64,000 bases of DNA from Streptomyces avermitilis MA-4680 = NBRC 14893 (lineage in GTDB: Bacteria > Actinomycetota > Actinomycetes > Streptomycetales > Streptomycetaceae), in the NCBI RefSeq assembly GCF_000009765.2, contig NC_003155.5, positions 992,001 to 1,056,000 on the forward strand, given 5' to 3'. The notes beneath the pieces are model-generated. The model saw only the letters and a program-made list of their open reading frames with translations. It searched no databases and had not been told where the DNA came from. Within the stretch, counting starts at the first letter, position 1; every line of letters begins with the position of its first letter. This document shows positions 55,456 through 64,000 of the stretch, piece by piece. Made by a program: the position numbers and the translations under genes.

Positions 55456-55735
55456 CTACGAGGAGGACACGTTGCCGTCGAGGCCGACACTTTCCAGGTC
55501 GGCGGCGATGTCCTCCGGGGACGTGGCTACCGCTTCGCTCCAGGTGTTGTATGCGAGGTCGGCGACCGGGCCGCGTGTGCGCAGCGGGCGATCTCGCCGA
55601 GCTGGCGGGAGAACGCTGGCCAGGTGGACCGCGGGTACGTGCGCAGTGGAACAGGCAGCGCCCCACCTGGTGACAGTGGTCGTGGACCGCACGGGTGCCG
55701 AATGCGGCTGGTACGGGCTCGGCCATACGGTGCTG
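55456..55735 (-). pseudogene. Possible frameshifted remnant, unknown
   Basis: The end of a protein-like stretch is seen on the minus strand (VADLAYNTWSEAVATSPEDI, then AADLESVGLD); the part in front (WPAFSRQLGEIARCAHAA) is in another frame. No family recognised. The plus strand holds a weaker open frame (55471-55750, with AGGAGG before a TTG) ending VDRTGAECGWYGLGHTVL. Only one of these can be right and neither is certain. Confidence 0.3.
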
Positions 55736-55771
55736 ACGTGGTCCTGGTGATCAATACGGACGCGGAGGCGG

Positions 55772-56737
55772 TCAGCGCCCGTTCTTGCCGAACCGCTCAG
55801 TCGACTCCAGGATCGCGTCCTGCATCGAGGGGCTGCCCGTATGACCGGAGTCGTCGATCACTTTGAGCTCCGCATCCGGCCAAGCTTTTGACAGCTCCCA
55901 CGCGGTCTTCAGCGGGCTGCCCAGGTCGAGTCGGCCGTGGATCAGCACTGCGGGGATTCCGGCCAGCCGGTGTGCGTCACGCAGCAGTTGTCCATCTTCG
56001 AGCCAGGCGTCGTCCGCGAAGTAGTGCGCGCAGATCCGGACGAAGGCCATCAGCGCATCGTCGGGTTTGTCGCTGTACTGGCCCGGCTTGCCGAGTGCCT
56101 CGTGGGCGATGACCGCGTCCTCCCAAGCGCACCAGTCCCGCGCAGCCTTGGTTCGGACCGCGTCATCGGGACTGTTCAGCAACCGGTTGTAGGCCGCCAC
56201 GAGATTGCCGTCCCGGTCCGCCACCGGCAACGCGTCGCGGAACGCCTCCCAGGGGCCGGGCAGCAGGCGTCCGACACCGTGGTAGAGCCAGTCGGTCTCC
56301 TCCGGTCTGGTCATGGTGACGCCGACGATGACGATCTCCGAGACCCGATCGGGGTGGCGCTCCGCGTAGGCGAGAATCAGCGTGGAGCCCCAAGAGCCGC
56401 CGTAGAGGAGCCAGCGCTCGATGCCCAGGTGCTCGCGCAGCCGCTCCATGTCGGCGATGAGGTGTTCGGTGGTGTTGTGGACGAGGCTGACGGCCGGGTC
56501 GGAGGCGTGGGGCAGGCTCTCACCGCAGCCACGCTGGTCGAACAGGACGATCCGGTAGACCTCGGGGTCGAACATCCTGCGGCTGCCGCGGCGTCCTCCG
56601 CCGCCAGGGCCGCCGTGCACGCACAGGGCCGCCTTTCCGTCGGGGCTGCCGCTGGTCTCCCAGTAGATCCGATTGCCGTCGCCGACATCGAGGAGGCCGT
56701 GCGCGTACGGTTCGACGGGCGGGAACGGCTGGGCCAT
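55772..56737 (-). CDS. pip: Prolyl iminopeptidase
   Basis: 321 residues, alpha/beta hydrolase of the S33 family. Seen: HGGPGGGGRRGSRRMFDPEV, VLFDQRGCGES, the nucleophile elbow GGSWGSTLILAYAERHPD, the acid in HGRLDLGSP and the His in DDSGHTGS. It removes N-terminal proline from peptides in the cytoplasm. Length is normal for the family. It stands alone, convergent with the broken binding-protein gene, and looks like an ordinary chromosomal gene at the edge of the biosynthetic region. Confidence 0.95.
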   Translation of the reverse strand: MAQPFPPVEPYAHGLLDVGDGNRIYWETSGSPDGKAALCVHGGPGGGGRRGSRRMFDPEVYRIVLFDQRGCGESLPHASDPAVSLVHNTTEHLIADMERLREHLGIERWLLYGGSWGSTLILAYAERHPDRVSEIVIVGVTMTRPEETDWLYHGVGRLLPGPWEAFRDALPVADRDGNLVAAYNRLLNSPDDAVRTKAARDWCAWEDAVIAHEALGKPGQYSDKPDDALMAFVRICAHYFADDAWLEDGQLLRDAHRLAGIPAVLIHGRLDLGSPLKTAWELSKAWPDAELKVIDDSGHTGSPSMQDAILESTERFGKNGR

Positions 56738-57164
56738 GACGGTCTCCTCCTGGAGTCACGGAAAGCAACTTTTCGAGGGTAGTCACTGGCTGGACGGCGG
56801 CATCGCTGAAGGGGGGCTACGTGTTCTGCCTGCTGTTCATGCTCCTGGGCCGCTGCCTGAAATGCCCCGACGGCACCCAGGCCGATCCGAGCGGCCAGTC
56901 ACCCTCCGGACGCGTGCTCGGCACTGGGCGTCCCGCCGGAACGGACCGTCAAGACACCGGCCTTCTGGTTTGCCGATTCGCTCGATTCGGCGATGCCACC
57001 TGTTGCATCCGGCACTGTCACCGACGCGGGCACTGAGCTGCATCAAGTGGAGCTTGGTGATGCGCTTGCCCTACCTCAGAGGTAATCGCCTCGGCCTGCC
57101 TGCATCGGCAGGATTGGCGATCTCTCCGCGTCGGAGGACGCGGACCAGGACGGAGAGGTCAGCC
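56738..57164. other. Intergenic stretch without a convincing gene
   Basis: Between the divergent prolyl iminopeptidase and SnoaL-like genes. It must hold both promoters. Short frames exist but have no ribosome sites or recognisable protein. Confidence 0.5.
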
Positions 57165-57596
57165 ATGTCCAAAGCCGCACCTACGAACACGCGCACCGTG
57201 GTTGAGGAGTTGCTGCGCAGAATCGGCGAGGGCGACCCCGAGCGCATCGCCGATCTGTATGCCGAGCAGGGCGATTGGAAGCTTGACTGGCCAGAGGCCG
57301 AGCACGGCCGTACTGCCACGCCGTGGATCCGTCACCGGTCCACCCGGGCCGACGTGGCCGCACACTTTCGCGAGCTTGCCGCGCACCACGTGCCGGAGCA
57401 CGCGGCGACCGAGGTCGAGCGCATCCTCATCGACGGAAACGACGTGGTCGTGCTCGGCGAGATCCGCCAGACCGCCCGGCCCACCGGACGTGCATATCGC
57501 GCGCGGTTCGCTCTGCACCTCACCGTCGAAGACGGCCTTGTCACGCGGCACCATGTCTACGAGGACAGCCTCGCCGTCGCCCAGGCGTTCGCGTAG
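57165..57596 (+). CDS. SnoaL/NTF2-like protein
   Basis: 143 residues, NTF2-fold family (VVEELLRRIGEGDPERIADL, VAAHFRELAAHHVPEHAATE, TARPTGRAYRARFALHLTVE, LVTRHHVYEDSLAVAQAF). Members range from polyketide cyclases to unknown small-molecule-binding proteins; the sequence alone does not say which. The ATG is preceded by GGAGAGG. The open frame extends upstream but is not conserved in style. No link to the NRPS cluster is evident. Confidence 0.8.
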   Translation: MSKAAPTNTRTVVEELLRRIGEGDPERIADLYAEQGDWKLDWPEAEHGRTATPWIRHRSTRADVAAHFRELAAHHVPEHAATEVERILIDGNDVVVLGEIRQTARPTGRAYRARFALHLTVEDGLVTRHHVYEDSLAVAQAFA

Positions 57597-57675
57597 CGGG
57601 TGGGCACCACCCCTTCCACCCTGGTCATCGCCGACCTGTTCGGCCTCCTCCCTTCCACCGCGAAGAGGTGAGCGG

Positions 57676-57831
57676 ATGACGCGGGCGACAGCTGAGCCGA
57701 CTACCTCTCAGCCGGCAACCCACCACCCCTCGTTCCGGGAGCGACTACTGCTCGCGCAGGAGGCTCAGCCGCAGCCGCCCGAGGGGTTCGTCGGCGAGAC
57801 CGTGAAGAGAGCTTGGGCGGCGCGCAGTTGA
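57676..57831 (+). CDS. Possible small protein (51 residues)
   Basis: ATG 57676 with GAGGTGAGCGG in front, to TGA 57829; reads HHPSFRERLLLAQEAQPQPP then EGFVGETVKRAW. No family recognised; codon use is compatible with a gene. Confidence 0.35.
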   Translation: MTRATAEPTTSQPATHHPSFRERLLLAQEAQPQPPEGFVGETVKRAWAARS

Positions 57832-58454
57832 CGGGTTTCGGGCTGGTGGCCAGGGGCCTGCTTCGAGGGGCCGATGCGGGCGATGCGCCTTTGAAGGGAG
57901 CGACGTGCGGCGGCTTCGCCAACCGGCCGCTCCCAGATCGCCAACTGGAGAAGCTGCCGCGTCTCAGGGCGCGGGAAGCCGTTCCCACTCAGCGACAGGA
58001 CCGTCCCCACCACCTACCGGAGCCGCCCGCTCGTACCTCTCGGACCCCCCCACCACCACGGTCGGCTATCGCCGCCGTCCCCAGAAGCGGTGGCTGGGTC
58101 GTTCACTCGGGGGGAGCACGGGCTGCTCCGGCAGCCCGTGCGGCCGCACCTCATTCACGCAGCTCAACGCCGGCGTCCTCTCCAGCCGTCGCGATCAACG
58201 AGTCAGTGGGAACCGCACGAGACGCAGCGCCGTCCTCCGCCCCCTCTCAGACAACGATCTCCACTGCTTGCGGCCTTGGGAACGGCAGGATGTCCCATCC
58301 AGCCCATTTCCCTGAGGCCTGAGGCCTGAGTTCACGGGAGCGCGGCGGCTCGCTACCGCTTTGACCGGGAAGGTTCACCGGGTTGCAGGAGGCGGGCAGC
58401 GTGCGCGGAAATCCGTTTCGAGGGGTGCTGCGGTGCCACTACTCTGGCGCGGTG
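57832..58454. other. Intergenic stretch, no convincing gene
   Basis: 620 bp with only unconserved short frames. A heptamer CCTGAGG is tandemly repeated near 58312-58331. A TACTCT -10-like box lies just before the phosphotransferase gene. Confidence 0.45.
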
Positions 58455-58985
58455 ATGGCTGACGTGATCGTTCTCAACGGTGGTTCCAGCTCGGGGAAGT
58501 CCGGGATCGTCCGGTGTCTGCAGGCGGTCTTGCCTGATCCGTGGCTGGCTCTCGGGACCGACACGCTGGTTGACGCGATGCCCGCGTCCATGCAGGCCTC
58601 TGATGCGGGGATCGAGTTCGCTCCGGACGGAGAGGTGATCGTCGGACCGGAGTTCCGGACGCTGGAAGCGGCATGGATCGAGGGGGTCGCCGCGATGGCC
58701 CGTGCGGGCGCCCGGGTCATCGTCGACGAGGTCTTCCTCGGCGGAGCGGACTCGCAGCAGCGGTGGCAGAAGGCTTTGCGCGACCTGCGGGTGCTGTGGG
58801 TCGGCGTCCGCTGTGACGGTGCCGTTGCCGCAGGCCGTGAGATCGCACGAGGCGATCGGGTCATCGGGATGGCCGCGTCGCAGGCGGATGTGGTCCACCG
58901 GGGCGTGGTCTATGACCTCGAGGTCGACACCACACATGCCGAGTCGATGGAGTGTGCACGGGCCATCGCCACACATGTCAGGTGA
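58455..58985 (+). CDS. cpt: Chloramphenicol 3-O-phosphotransferase
   Basis: 176 residues, closely matching the Streptomyces venezuelae enzyme in length and motifs: Walker [16 protein letters not shown], the catalytic Asp in [58 protein letters not shown] and [12 protein letters not shown]. It would transfer phosphate from ATP to the 3-hydroxyl of chloramphenicol or a similar alcohol. ATG 58455 lies close behind a TACTCT box, so the mRNA may be leaderless. Not near chloramphenicol genes, so probably a general resistance gene. Confidence 0.93.
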   Translation: MADVIVLNGGSSSGKSGIVRCLQAVLPDPWLALGTDTLVDAMPASMQASDAGIEFAPDGEVIVGPEFRTLEAAWIEGVAAMARAGARVIVDEVFLGGADSQQRWQKALRDLRVLWVGVRCDGAVAAGREIARGDRVIGMAASQADVVHRGVVYDLEVDTTHAESMECARAIATHVR

Positions 58986-59614
58986 TCGACGGCCCGGCTG
59001 CCTGTCGAATGACCCGGCACCGTGCTGATCAGGCCGCTAGGTGGCGGGTCGGCGGCCGCCACGGGGCTTTGGGGACGCTTGTCTCCTCCGCCCACGCGAC
59101 AACCCTCCCCCTTGCCTTGGGCCGTGCTTTAGCCGAACCGAACTGGTCAGGTGTAGTCGATGCCGCTGACAGCGCTGCTGCCGTCGCCACCGGCGGTAGC
59201 GTTGCCGGTCCTGTCCGTCTGCGCCGATCCGCTGCCCCGGCCCTGCAGGCACTCAACGCCGGTGACAGCCGAACTTACCGCCCCTGCAACATGCCGCCCC
59301 TCCCTCGCCCCAACGCATCCGCTGCCAGTCGGCTGACGGTCCACTCCTTGTGGCGGGATGTAGTCGGATGGGCGCCCCTGTTTCATGACATGGGCCGCGG
59401 CCTGGAGGACAAGGGCTCTACGCACGTGGGGAAGTTCACCGAGGACGCGGACTCCGTCGGCCATGCCCTCGATGCGCGCCCCGCGCACCGGCCGCCAGAT
59501 TGACCCATGATTTCACGCCTTCAATGCACCCTCACATGGGTCTCTCCGGAGCCTAGATTCAGTGGTGTCGCCGGGAACACCGGTCGGCGCAACTACTGAG
59601 CCCCAGGAGTGACC
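58986..59614. other. Intergenic stretch, no convincing gene
   Basis: About 630 bp between the phosphotransferase and cupin genes. An open frame at 58952-59503 lacks a start site and any protein-like conservation. It presumably holds the cupin promoter. Confidence 0.45.
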
Positions 59615-60112
59615 ATGACGTTCACCAGTGCCCCGAAGCCCGTCCTCGTCCGCGCCGGCGAGGCCGAGACACTGCAGGACGGTGCAACCAGCCTGATCAC
59701 GCTGCTGGCCGACGCGAACACCACCGGCAGTGCGCTGACCGCCAACCGCGCGACGCTGCACAAGGGCTCGCCCGGTGCTCCCGCACACTTCCACACCCGG
59801 GCAACCGAGATGTTCTACGTGCTCAGCGGATCCATGCGGATCCTGCTCGACGACCAGGTCCTCACGCTCGGCCAGGGCGACTTTCTGACCGTCCCGCCGA
59901 CCGTGCCGCATGCCTTCGCCCCGGCCCCGGACAGCGAGGCCGAGATGCTCGTCGTCTTCACTCCGGGGATGGACCGGTTCGACTACTACCGGCTGCTGGA
60001 GCGGGTGTACCAGGGCGAGGCCTCGGTACAGGACATCCGCGACAGCTCCGAGCAGTTCGACAACCACTACTTCGAGAGCCCCGTCTGGCAGCAGGAACTC
60101 GCCCGGCGCTGA
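59615..60112 (+). CDS. Cupin-domain protein
   Basis: 165 residues, single cupin barrel: motif 1 APAHFHTRATEMFYVLSG (metal-binding His, His, Glu), motif 2 PPTVPHAFAPAPDSEAEML. The C-terminal 40 residues (FDYYRLLERVYQGEASVQDI) match small quercetinase/pirin-like actinobacterial cupins of unknown substrate. ATG 59615 is chosen because AGGAG (59605-59609) is well placed for it and would overlap the GTG at 59609. Confidence 0.9.
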   Translation: MTFTSAPKPVLVRAGEAETLQDGATSLITLLADANTTGSALTANRATLHKGSPGAPAHFHTRATEMFYVLSGSMRILLDDQVLTLGQGDFLTVPPTVPHAFAPAPDSEAEMLVVFTPGMDRFDYYRLLERVYQGEASVQDIRDSSEQFDNHYFESPVWQQELARR

Positions 60113-60364
60113 ACTCACGATCCGATCGCCTCCCGCAGAGCCCGGGCAAGGGCGGCCCGGCATGAACCCGTCCCGGCCGGCTCAAGGGCGGTGGCGTCCG
60201 GGTCGCAGGCCGGGGCCGCATCGTCGCGGCGACCGCCACCAGCCCGACGCGCCGCGCGTGCGTGGCCACGCGGCGGTCGTATCGGCCGCTGACCCCGCAC
60301 CGCGCATTCCGTCACCTCGAGAGCCTCATTTCGTCGGTTCCCCGCACAGGGGCCCAGTGGTGCG

Positions 60365-60640
60365 AGCCAGCTCGCACGGGTCACGATTGCACGCAGTCGG
60401 CGAAGAGGGGGTGCCCTTCCGGGAGATCGCTGAGGCCATCGGCCGTCAGTTGAAGCTGCCGGCCGTCAGCATCGCCACCGAGGACGCAGGCAAACACTTC
60501 GGATTTCTCGGCCCCTTGGTGTCGATAGACAACCCGACGTCGAGCGCGTTGCCGCAGGGGCCGCCTGGGATGGCGGCCGACGAACCTTCCGCTGACCGCG
60601 GACATCAAGGACGGCCACTACTTGATGGCTGACCATTCCA
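60365..60640 (+). pseudogene. NAD(P)-binding epimerase/reductase C-terminal fragment
   Basis: GEEGVPFREIAEAIGRQL, then KLPAVSIATEDAGKHFGFLG and SIDNPTSSAL, matches the end of short-chain epimerase-like proteins (NmrA/SDR-e type). A frameshift near 60565 moves the rest (WRPTNLPLTADIKDGHYL) into another frame. The Rossmann core is absent. Confidence 0.75.
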
Positions 60641-60789
60641 GAGGTGAGCCGGCCGGGTGACGCCCCCGAGCCGCGCTCCGTACGAGCCGCTCGACACGGC
60701 AAGCCACCCCGCGGAGGGCCGTACCACCGCTCTCGGGACGCTCAGCGCTTCGCTTGGCAAAACCGAGCGTGCAGACGCCAGGGAGTGTC

Positions 60790-60831
60790 GGTGGTTCTGA
60801 GCCGCACCAAGGTGGTTCTGAGCCGCACCAA
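60790..60831. repeat. Perfect 21-bp tandem duplication
   Basis: Two identical, adjacent 21-bp units (60790-60810 and 60811-60831), beginning GGTGGTTCTGAGCC. They lie 85 bp past the end of the Ku gene in non-coding DNA. Confidence 0.85.
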
Positions 60832-60914
60832 CCTGCGGGGGTGGGCCACGGCCCAACTCGGGGCGGAGGCCCACAGACAGACAGCTTCGCAGCCGGTCGC
60901 GGCCGTGGCCGCGC

Positions 60915-61874
60915 CTACGCGCTGCGCCGCGGTTTCTTCGGCGTCGTCTTCTTGGCGGCCGTCTTCTTCGTGGGCTCCTTCGCCGCAGTCCTCTTGGCCG
61001 ACGTTTTCTTGGCGGGCTGCTGCTTCGCCGTCTTCCTGGCCGCGGTCTTCTTCCGCGGCAGCTCGTGCACGTCCGCCTCGCCGCTTTCACCGCGGGAGGC
61101 CTTCGCCTTGGCCACGGACTGCCGGAGGGCGGCCATCAGATCCAGCACCTTGCCCGGCTCCTCCTCCGTCTCACGCGCTTCAGGAGGGGCGTGCCCCTCC
61201 TGTTTCGCCTCGATGACCTCGTGCAGGGCTTCGGTGTAGTGATCCTGGAACTCCTCGCCCTCGAGGTCGTCGCGGGTCAGGCGGTCGATCAGCTGCTCGG
61301 CCTCGGTGATCTCATCCTCGGACAGCTCTATTCCCTGCGGGGCCAGTTCCGACGGGTCGCGGATCTCGTCCGGCCAGCGCATCGCATGCAGCACGATCGC
61401 CTCCTCCCGCACCCGCAACATGCCCAGACGCTCGCGCCCACTCCAGGCGTACTTCGCCACCGCCACCTTCGACGAACGCTCCAGCGCCTGGCGCAGCAGT
61501 TTGTAGGGCTTGGCCGCCACCTGCCCGTCCGGTTGCAGGTAGTAGCCCTCCCCGATCCCCATCGGGTCGATCGACGCCAGCGGCACGAACGCCTCGATCT
61601 CGATCGCTTTCGCCGTCGGCAGCGGCAGCTCGCGCAGTTCCTCATCCAGCACCGGGATCACGGTGTCCTTCGACAACTCGTAGCCCTTGCCGATCTCGTC
61701 CTGCGTGACCTCACGGTCCTCCAGCTCGCAGTACTTGCGCACCCGAACCCGGCCCATGTCCTCCAGGTGGTACTGGTGAAAACGCACACTGTGGTCCTCC
61801 GTGGCACTCACCACGTGGATAGGGACGGTCACCAGACCAAAGCTGATCGCGCCTGACCAGATGGTTCGGGGCAT
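60915..61874 (-). CDS. ku: Ku DNA end-binding protein
   Basis: 319 residues, bacterial Ku: MPRTIWSGAISFGLVTVPIH at the N-terminus, the Ku core to about residue 255 (RYEL-type region KGYELSKDTVIPVLDEEL, YYLQPDG, KPYKLLRQAL, ILHAMRWPDEIRDP), then a Lys/Ala-rich tail (KKTAARKTAKQQPAKK and so on) that binds DNA. It acts in non-homologous end joining with LigD, which is not in the window. The length with the basic tail is typical for Streptomyces. A housekeeping repair gene. Confidence 0.97.
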   Translation of the reverse strand: MPRTIWSGAISFGLVTVPIHVVSATEDHSVRFHQYHLEDMGRVRVRKYCELEDREVTQDEIGKGYELSKDTVIPVLDEELRELPLPTAKAIEIEAFVPLASIDPMGIGEGYYLQPDGQVAAKPYKLLRQALERSSKVAVAKYAWSGRERLGMLRVREEAIVLHAMRWPDEIRDPSELAPQGIELSEDEITEAEQLIDRLTRDDLEGEEFQDHYTEALHEVIEAKQEGHAPPEARETEEEPGKVLDLMAALRQSVAKAKASRGESGEADVHELPRKKTAARKTAKQQPAKKTSAKRTAAKEPTKKTAAKKTTPKKPRRSA

Positions 61875-62266
61875 GGCAGACCTCCACGTCGAACTCCGAG
61901 CAGCATCAGCCTACGAACCACTCCCCCATCCGGCATGCCGGGGTGCGGGCATGTCCCACATCACGCGGCGGGCAATACCGGCAGCGGAACAAGCGGAAGT
62001 CATTGACCGTTCATCTATACGTGTCCGCGGAGGGGACGGTGTCCCCGGGGCTCACCCCTCGCCCATGGGGACGATCGTCCGGCTGAAGCCCCATGGAGCA
62101 CTCGCCGCGAGGCGATCGCTCTCCGCACGCCACCCCCTGACGGCCCCGGTCGGCCTCCCCCGACCGGCCGGGGCTCTCCACTTCCCGCGTCGCCCGCCCG
62201 CCGACCCGCTCAATACGAGGCGTATGGCTGCCAGTACGTCATCGACTGCGTCACCGACAGGGCCCG
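61875..62266. other. Intergenic stretch, no convincing gene
   Basis: 390 bp between the Ku start and the end of the short TetR frame. It may include the degraded 3' half of the TetR gene, but I could not trace similarity. Confidence 0.4.
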
Positions 62267-62536
62267 TTACCGCACGCTGTGGCCCTTGAGCCGTTCACGG
62301 ACTGCGGCGGCCAGTTCCGCCTCGACGTCCTCGTCGCGGTCGAAGACCAGTGCCCCCTTGGTCGGGAAGTGCGCGAAGAGGGTCGTCGCCGATAGGTCGG
62401 CCTCTTCGGCGATATCGCGGACGCTCACTCGTTCGAAGCCGTGCTCCAGGAAGAGCTCCGGGGCGGCGTCGGCAATGGTCCGCCTCATCGCGGCCTTCTT
62501 GCGCTCACGACGGCCAACGGTCGGAGAGTCGGGCAT
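62267..62536 (-). pseudogene. TetR-family regulator, probably truncated
   Basis: 89 residues only: a complete TetR helix-turn-helix (RRTIADAAPELFLEHGFERV, VRDIAEEADLSATTLFAHFP) and the start of the ligand domain, then a stop; relatives have about 190-200 residues. Divergent from the FAD monooxygenase gene, the usual pairing for a repressor of a resistance enzyme. As it stands it could bind DNA but not sense a ligand. ATG 62548 is an alternative start. Confidence 0.72.
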
Positions 62537-62717
62537 GGCATCACGCATTCCGAAACTGGAGCGACACAGAAACTGTAACCGTTGCACTTATGGACTCGTT
62601 TCTGCTTTGGTGGTCTCCACAGGGGTTGCCGCCCCATGGAGGTCGCGGGGGTCGCGGCATCGGCCGTCGCCGCGCCGTGGCGTCACCGGGACCCCCGACC
62701 GACGAAAGGAATCCACC

Positions 62718-63842
62718 GTGGACTCTCCGACGCCCGCAAGTGCGCGGATCAGCATCATCGGTGCCGGCCCAGGAGGCCTCACGTGCGCGCGCATCCTGCA
62801 GCAGCACGGCATTCCGGTGACGGTCTACGACCGCGATCCGGAGGCGAACTCCCGCAACCAGGGAGGCTCGCTCGACCTGCACGAGGAAGACGGCCAACTC
62901 GCACTCCGTGAAGCGGGCCTGCTGGAGGAGTTCTTCGCGCTCGCCAGGCTCGAGGGCCAGGAAATGCGCCAGATGGACCCGGCGGGGCGCGTCCTTGACC
63001 ACCATCTGCCGGACGAGGGCGAGACGGTCAGCCCCGAGATCGACCGCGGACAGCTTCGCGATCTCCTGCTGCGCTCACTCGTCGCGGGGACGGTTCAGCG
63101 GGGGCGCACTCTCGAATCGGTGAGCGGACCGGCCGACGGGCCGCGAACGCTGACGTTCACCGACGGGACGGCCGTTGAGGCGGATCTTGTGATCGGTGCG
63201 GACGGTGCCTTCTCCCGCGTCCGCACTGCCGTGTCGTCGGCGACACCGCGCTACACCGGGGTCAGCTTCCTCGAGGCATGGTTCGACGACATGGAGCACG
63301 CGCACCCCGAGCTTTCCCAACTGGTCGGGAAAGGCAGTGCTCACATCGCCGACGGCGAGCGTGGCCTCTTCGCGCAGCGCAACAGCGGAGGCCACATGCG
63401 TGTCTACATCATGCAGCGCGTCCCCGTGGACTGGATCGCGGCGAACGGGCTTCGCCCCGAGGACACCGAGGGCATCCGCGGGCATCTGCTCAGCGAGTAC
63501 GCGGCCTGGTCACCGCAGATACTCCGGATGATCACTGACAACGACGGCGCCTACGTCGACCGTCCGCTCTTTGCCCTGCCGGTGCCGCACATATGGGAGC
63601 ACTCGCCCAGCGTGGCGCTCCTGGGAGACGCCGCACACCTCATGCCGCCGCTCGGCGTCGGCGTCAACCTCGCGATGCTCGACGCCAGCGAACTCGCGCT
63701 CGCACTCGTCCACTCCTCCACCATCGACGACGCTGTACACAGCTACGAGAAGTCGATGCTCCCGCGCTCGGCCGACATGGCCCAGAAGCTCGAAGGCGGC
63801 GCTGAGCATCTTCTGTCCGTGCCCGACTCCGACGAGATCTAG
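62718..63842 (+). CDS. FAD-dependent monooxygenase (TetX/PHBH-like)
   Basis: 374 residues: FAD-binding IIGAGPGGLTCARILQQHG, the DG motif GADGAFSRVRTAV, and the second FAD motif LLGDAAHLMPPLGVGVNLAM. Group A flavoprotein hydroxylase most like the TetX-type drug-modifying enzymes. GTG 62718 has AAAGGA 8 bases upstream; an upstream extension of the open frame is shadow sequence antisense to the TetR gene. Likely controlled by the divergent TetR gene when that was complete. Confidence 0.92.
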   Translation: MDSPTPASARISIIGAGPGGLTCARILQQHGIPVTVYDRDPEANSRNQGGSLDLHEEDGQLALREAGLLEEFFALARLEGQEMRQMDPAGRVLDHHLPDEGETVSPEIDRGQLRDLLLRSLVAGTVQRGRTLESVSGPADGPRTLTFTDGTAVEADLVIGADGAFSRVRTAVSSATPRYTGVSFLEAWFDDMEHAHPELSQLVGKGSAHIADGERGLFAQRNSGGHMRVYIMQRVPVDWIAANGLRPEDTEGIRGHLLSEYAAWSPQILRMITDNDGAYVDRPLFALPVPHIWEHSPSVALLGDAAHLMPPLGVGVNLAMLDASELALALVHSSTIDDAVHSYEKSMLPRSADMAQKLEGGAEHLLSVPDSDEI

Positions 63843-63905
63843 CTGTATTGACCACGAGCGTTGTTAACAGTGGGCGGCGGAGACGTGATCAAGGCTGGAG
63901 GCGCG

Positions 63906-64000
63906 TTATGGGCAAGGGGGAGCCAGCCGGAGCCGTGTGGTCGCCCACTGTCTCATCTGGTGGACACCGCTTCATCGCACGATCTCTCCTCGGAAGGTTC
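63906..64000 (+). CDS. Start of an unidentified ORF at the window edge
   Basis: ATG 63906 has GGAGG 7 bases upstream and stays open to the edge (MGKGEPAGAVWSPTVSSGG and on). Too short to identify. Confidence 0.3.

Noticed and set aside
58952..59503. A 183-codon plus-strand frame after the phosphotransferase gene
   Set aside because: No start site, it overlaps the end of a real gene in another frame, and the composition does not look like protein.

Overview
The window looks like actinomycete DNA, almost certainly Streptomyces or a close relative. It is very GC-rich in third codon positions, carries a SARP regulator with a TTA codon, a mycothiol-type DinB protein and a bacterial Ku, and most of it is nonribosomal peptide/polyketide biosynthesis. 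I could not match the cluster to a named product.

Layout. (1) 1-19.1 kb, minus strand: one long, mostly ATGA-coupled operon for a radical SAM enzyme, a Gln-type A-PCP, a FAAL-ACP-C protein, an A-PCP, a KS-AT-ACP polyketide module, an NRPS-type luciferase-like monooxygenase, two type II thioesterases (one with an altered triad), an aminotransferase, a ThiG-like protein, another A-PCP and a P450 cut by the window edge. (2) 19.2-20 kb: dead ISAs1-like transposase. (3) 20.2-21.7 kb: SARP regulator and a DinB/mycothiol protein. (4) 30.0-21.7 kb, minus: thioesterase, PCP-C, Ntn-hydrolase acylase, lone A, C-PCP, a tiny coupled ORF, MbtH. (5) 30-33 kb: gene fragments (ABC ATPase, F420-type LLM, aminotransferase, PCP) around a free-standing C domain. 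(6) 33.1-37.1 kb, plus: degenerate C domain, cysteine-type A domain, CPYC dithiol oxidase-like flavoprotein; facing it at 44-37 kb, minus: internally deleted P450, PCP-C-PCP-TE, PCP, ATP-grasp, caspase/CHAT-like protein with a zinc ribbon. (7) 44.2-53.3 kb: a block bounded by two broken pieces of the same transposase type, holding two ABC exporters, PCP-C, an acidic 73-residue protein, a PhyH dioxygenase with a carrier-like tail, and an aldo/keto reductase. (8) 52.8-55.4 kb: second graveyard (MFS, transposase, MbtH, ThiG with a MITE inserted, solute-binding protein without a signal peptide). (9) 55.7-64 kb: ordinary chromosomal genes (prolyl iminopeptidase, SnoaL-like, chloramphenicol phosphotransferase, cupin, Ku, TetR, FAD monooxygenase).

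How it fits together. Seven promoters across 34 kb share one layout: TAAC, 7 bases, NAAC, 10 bases, TA-type -10 box. This is the 11-bp direct-repeat pattern expected for a SARP, and the only SARP in view is at 20.2 kb. The scattered operons therefore look like one regulon making one product (or one product family). A fatty-acyl starter (FAAL) plus a PvdQ/penicillin-acylase-like enzyme suggests an acylated precursor that is later deacylated. There are seven C domains for five A domains, many free-standing, so the assembly line must share activated amino acids between proteins. Several functions are present both as an intact gene and as a wreck elsewhere in the window, which points to duplication or merger of related clusters followed by decay.
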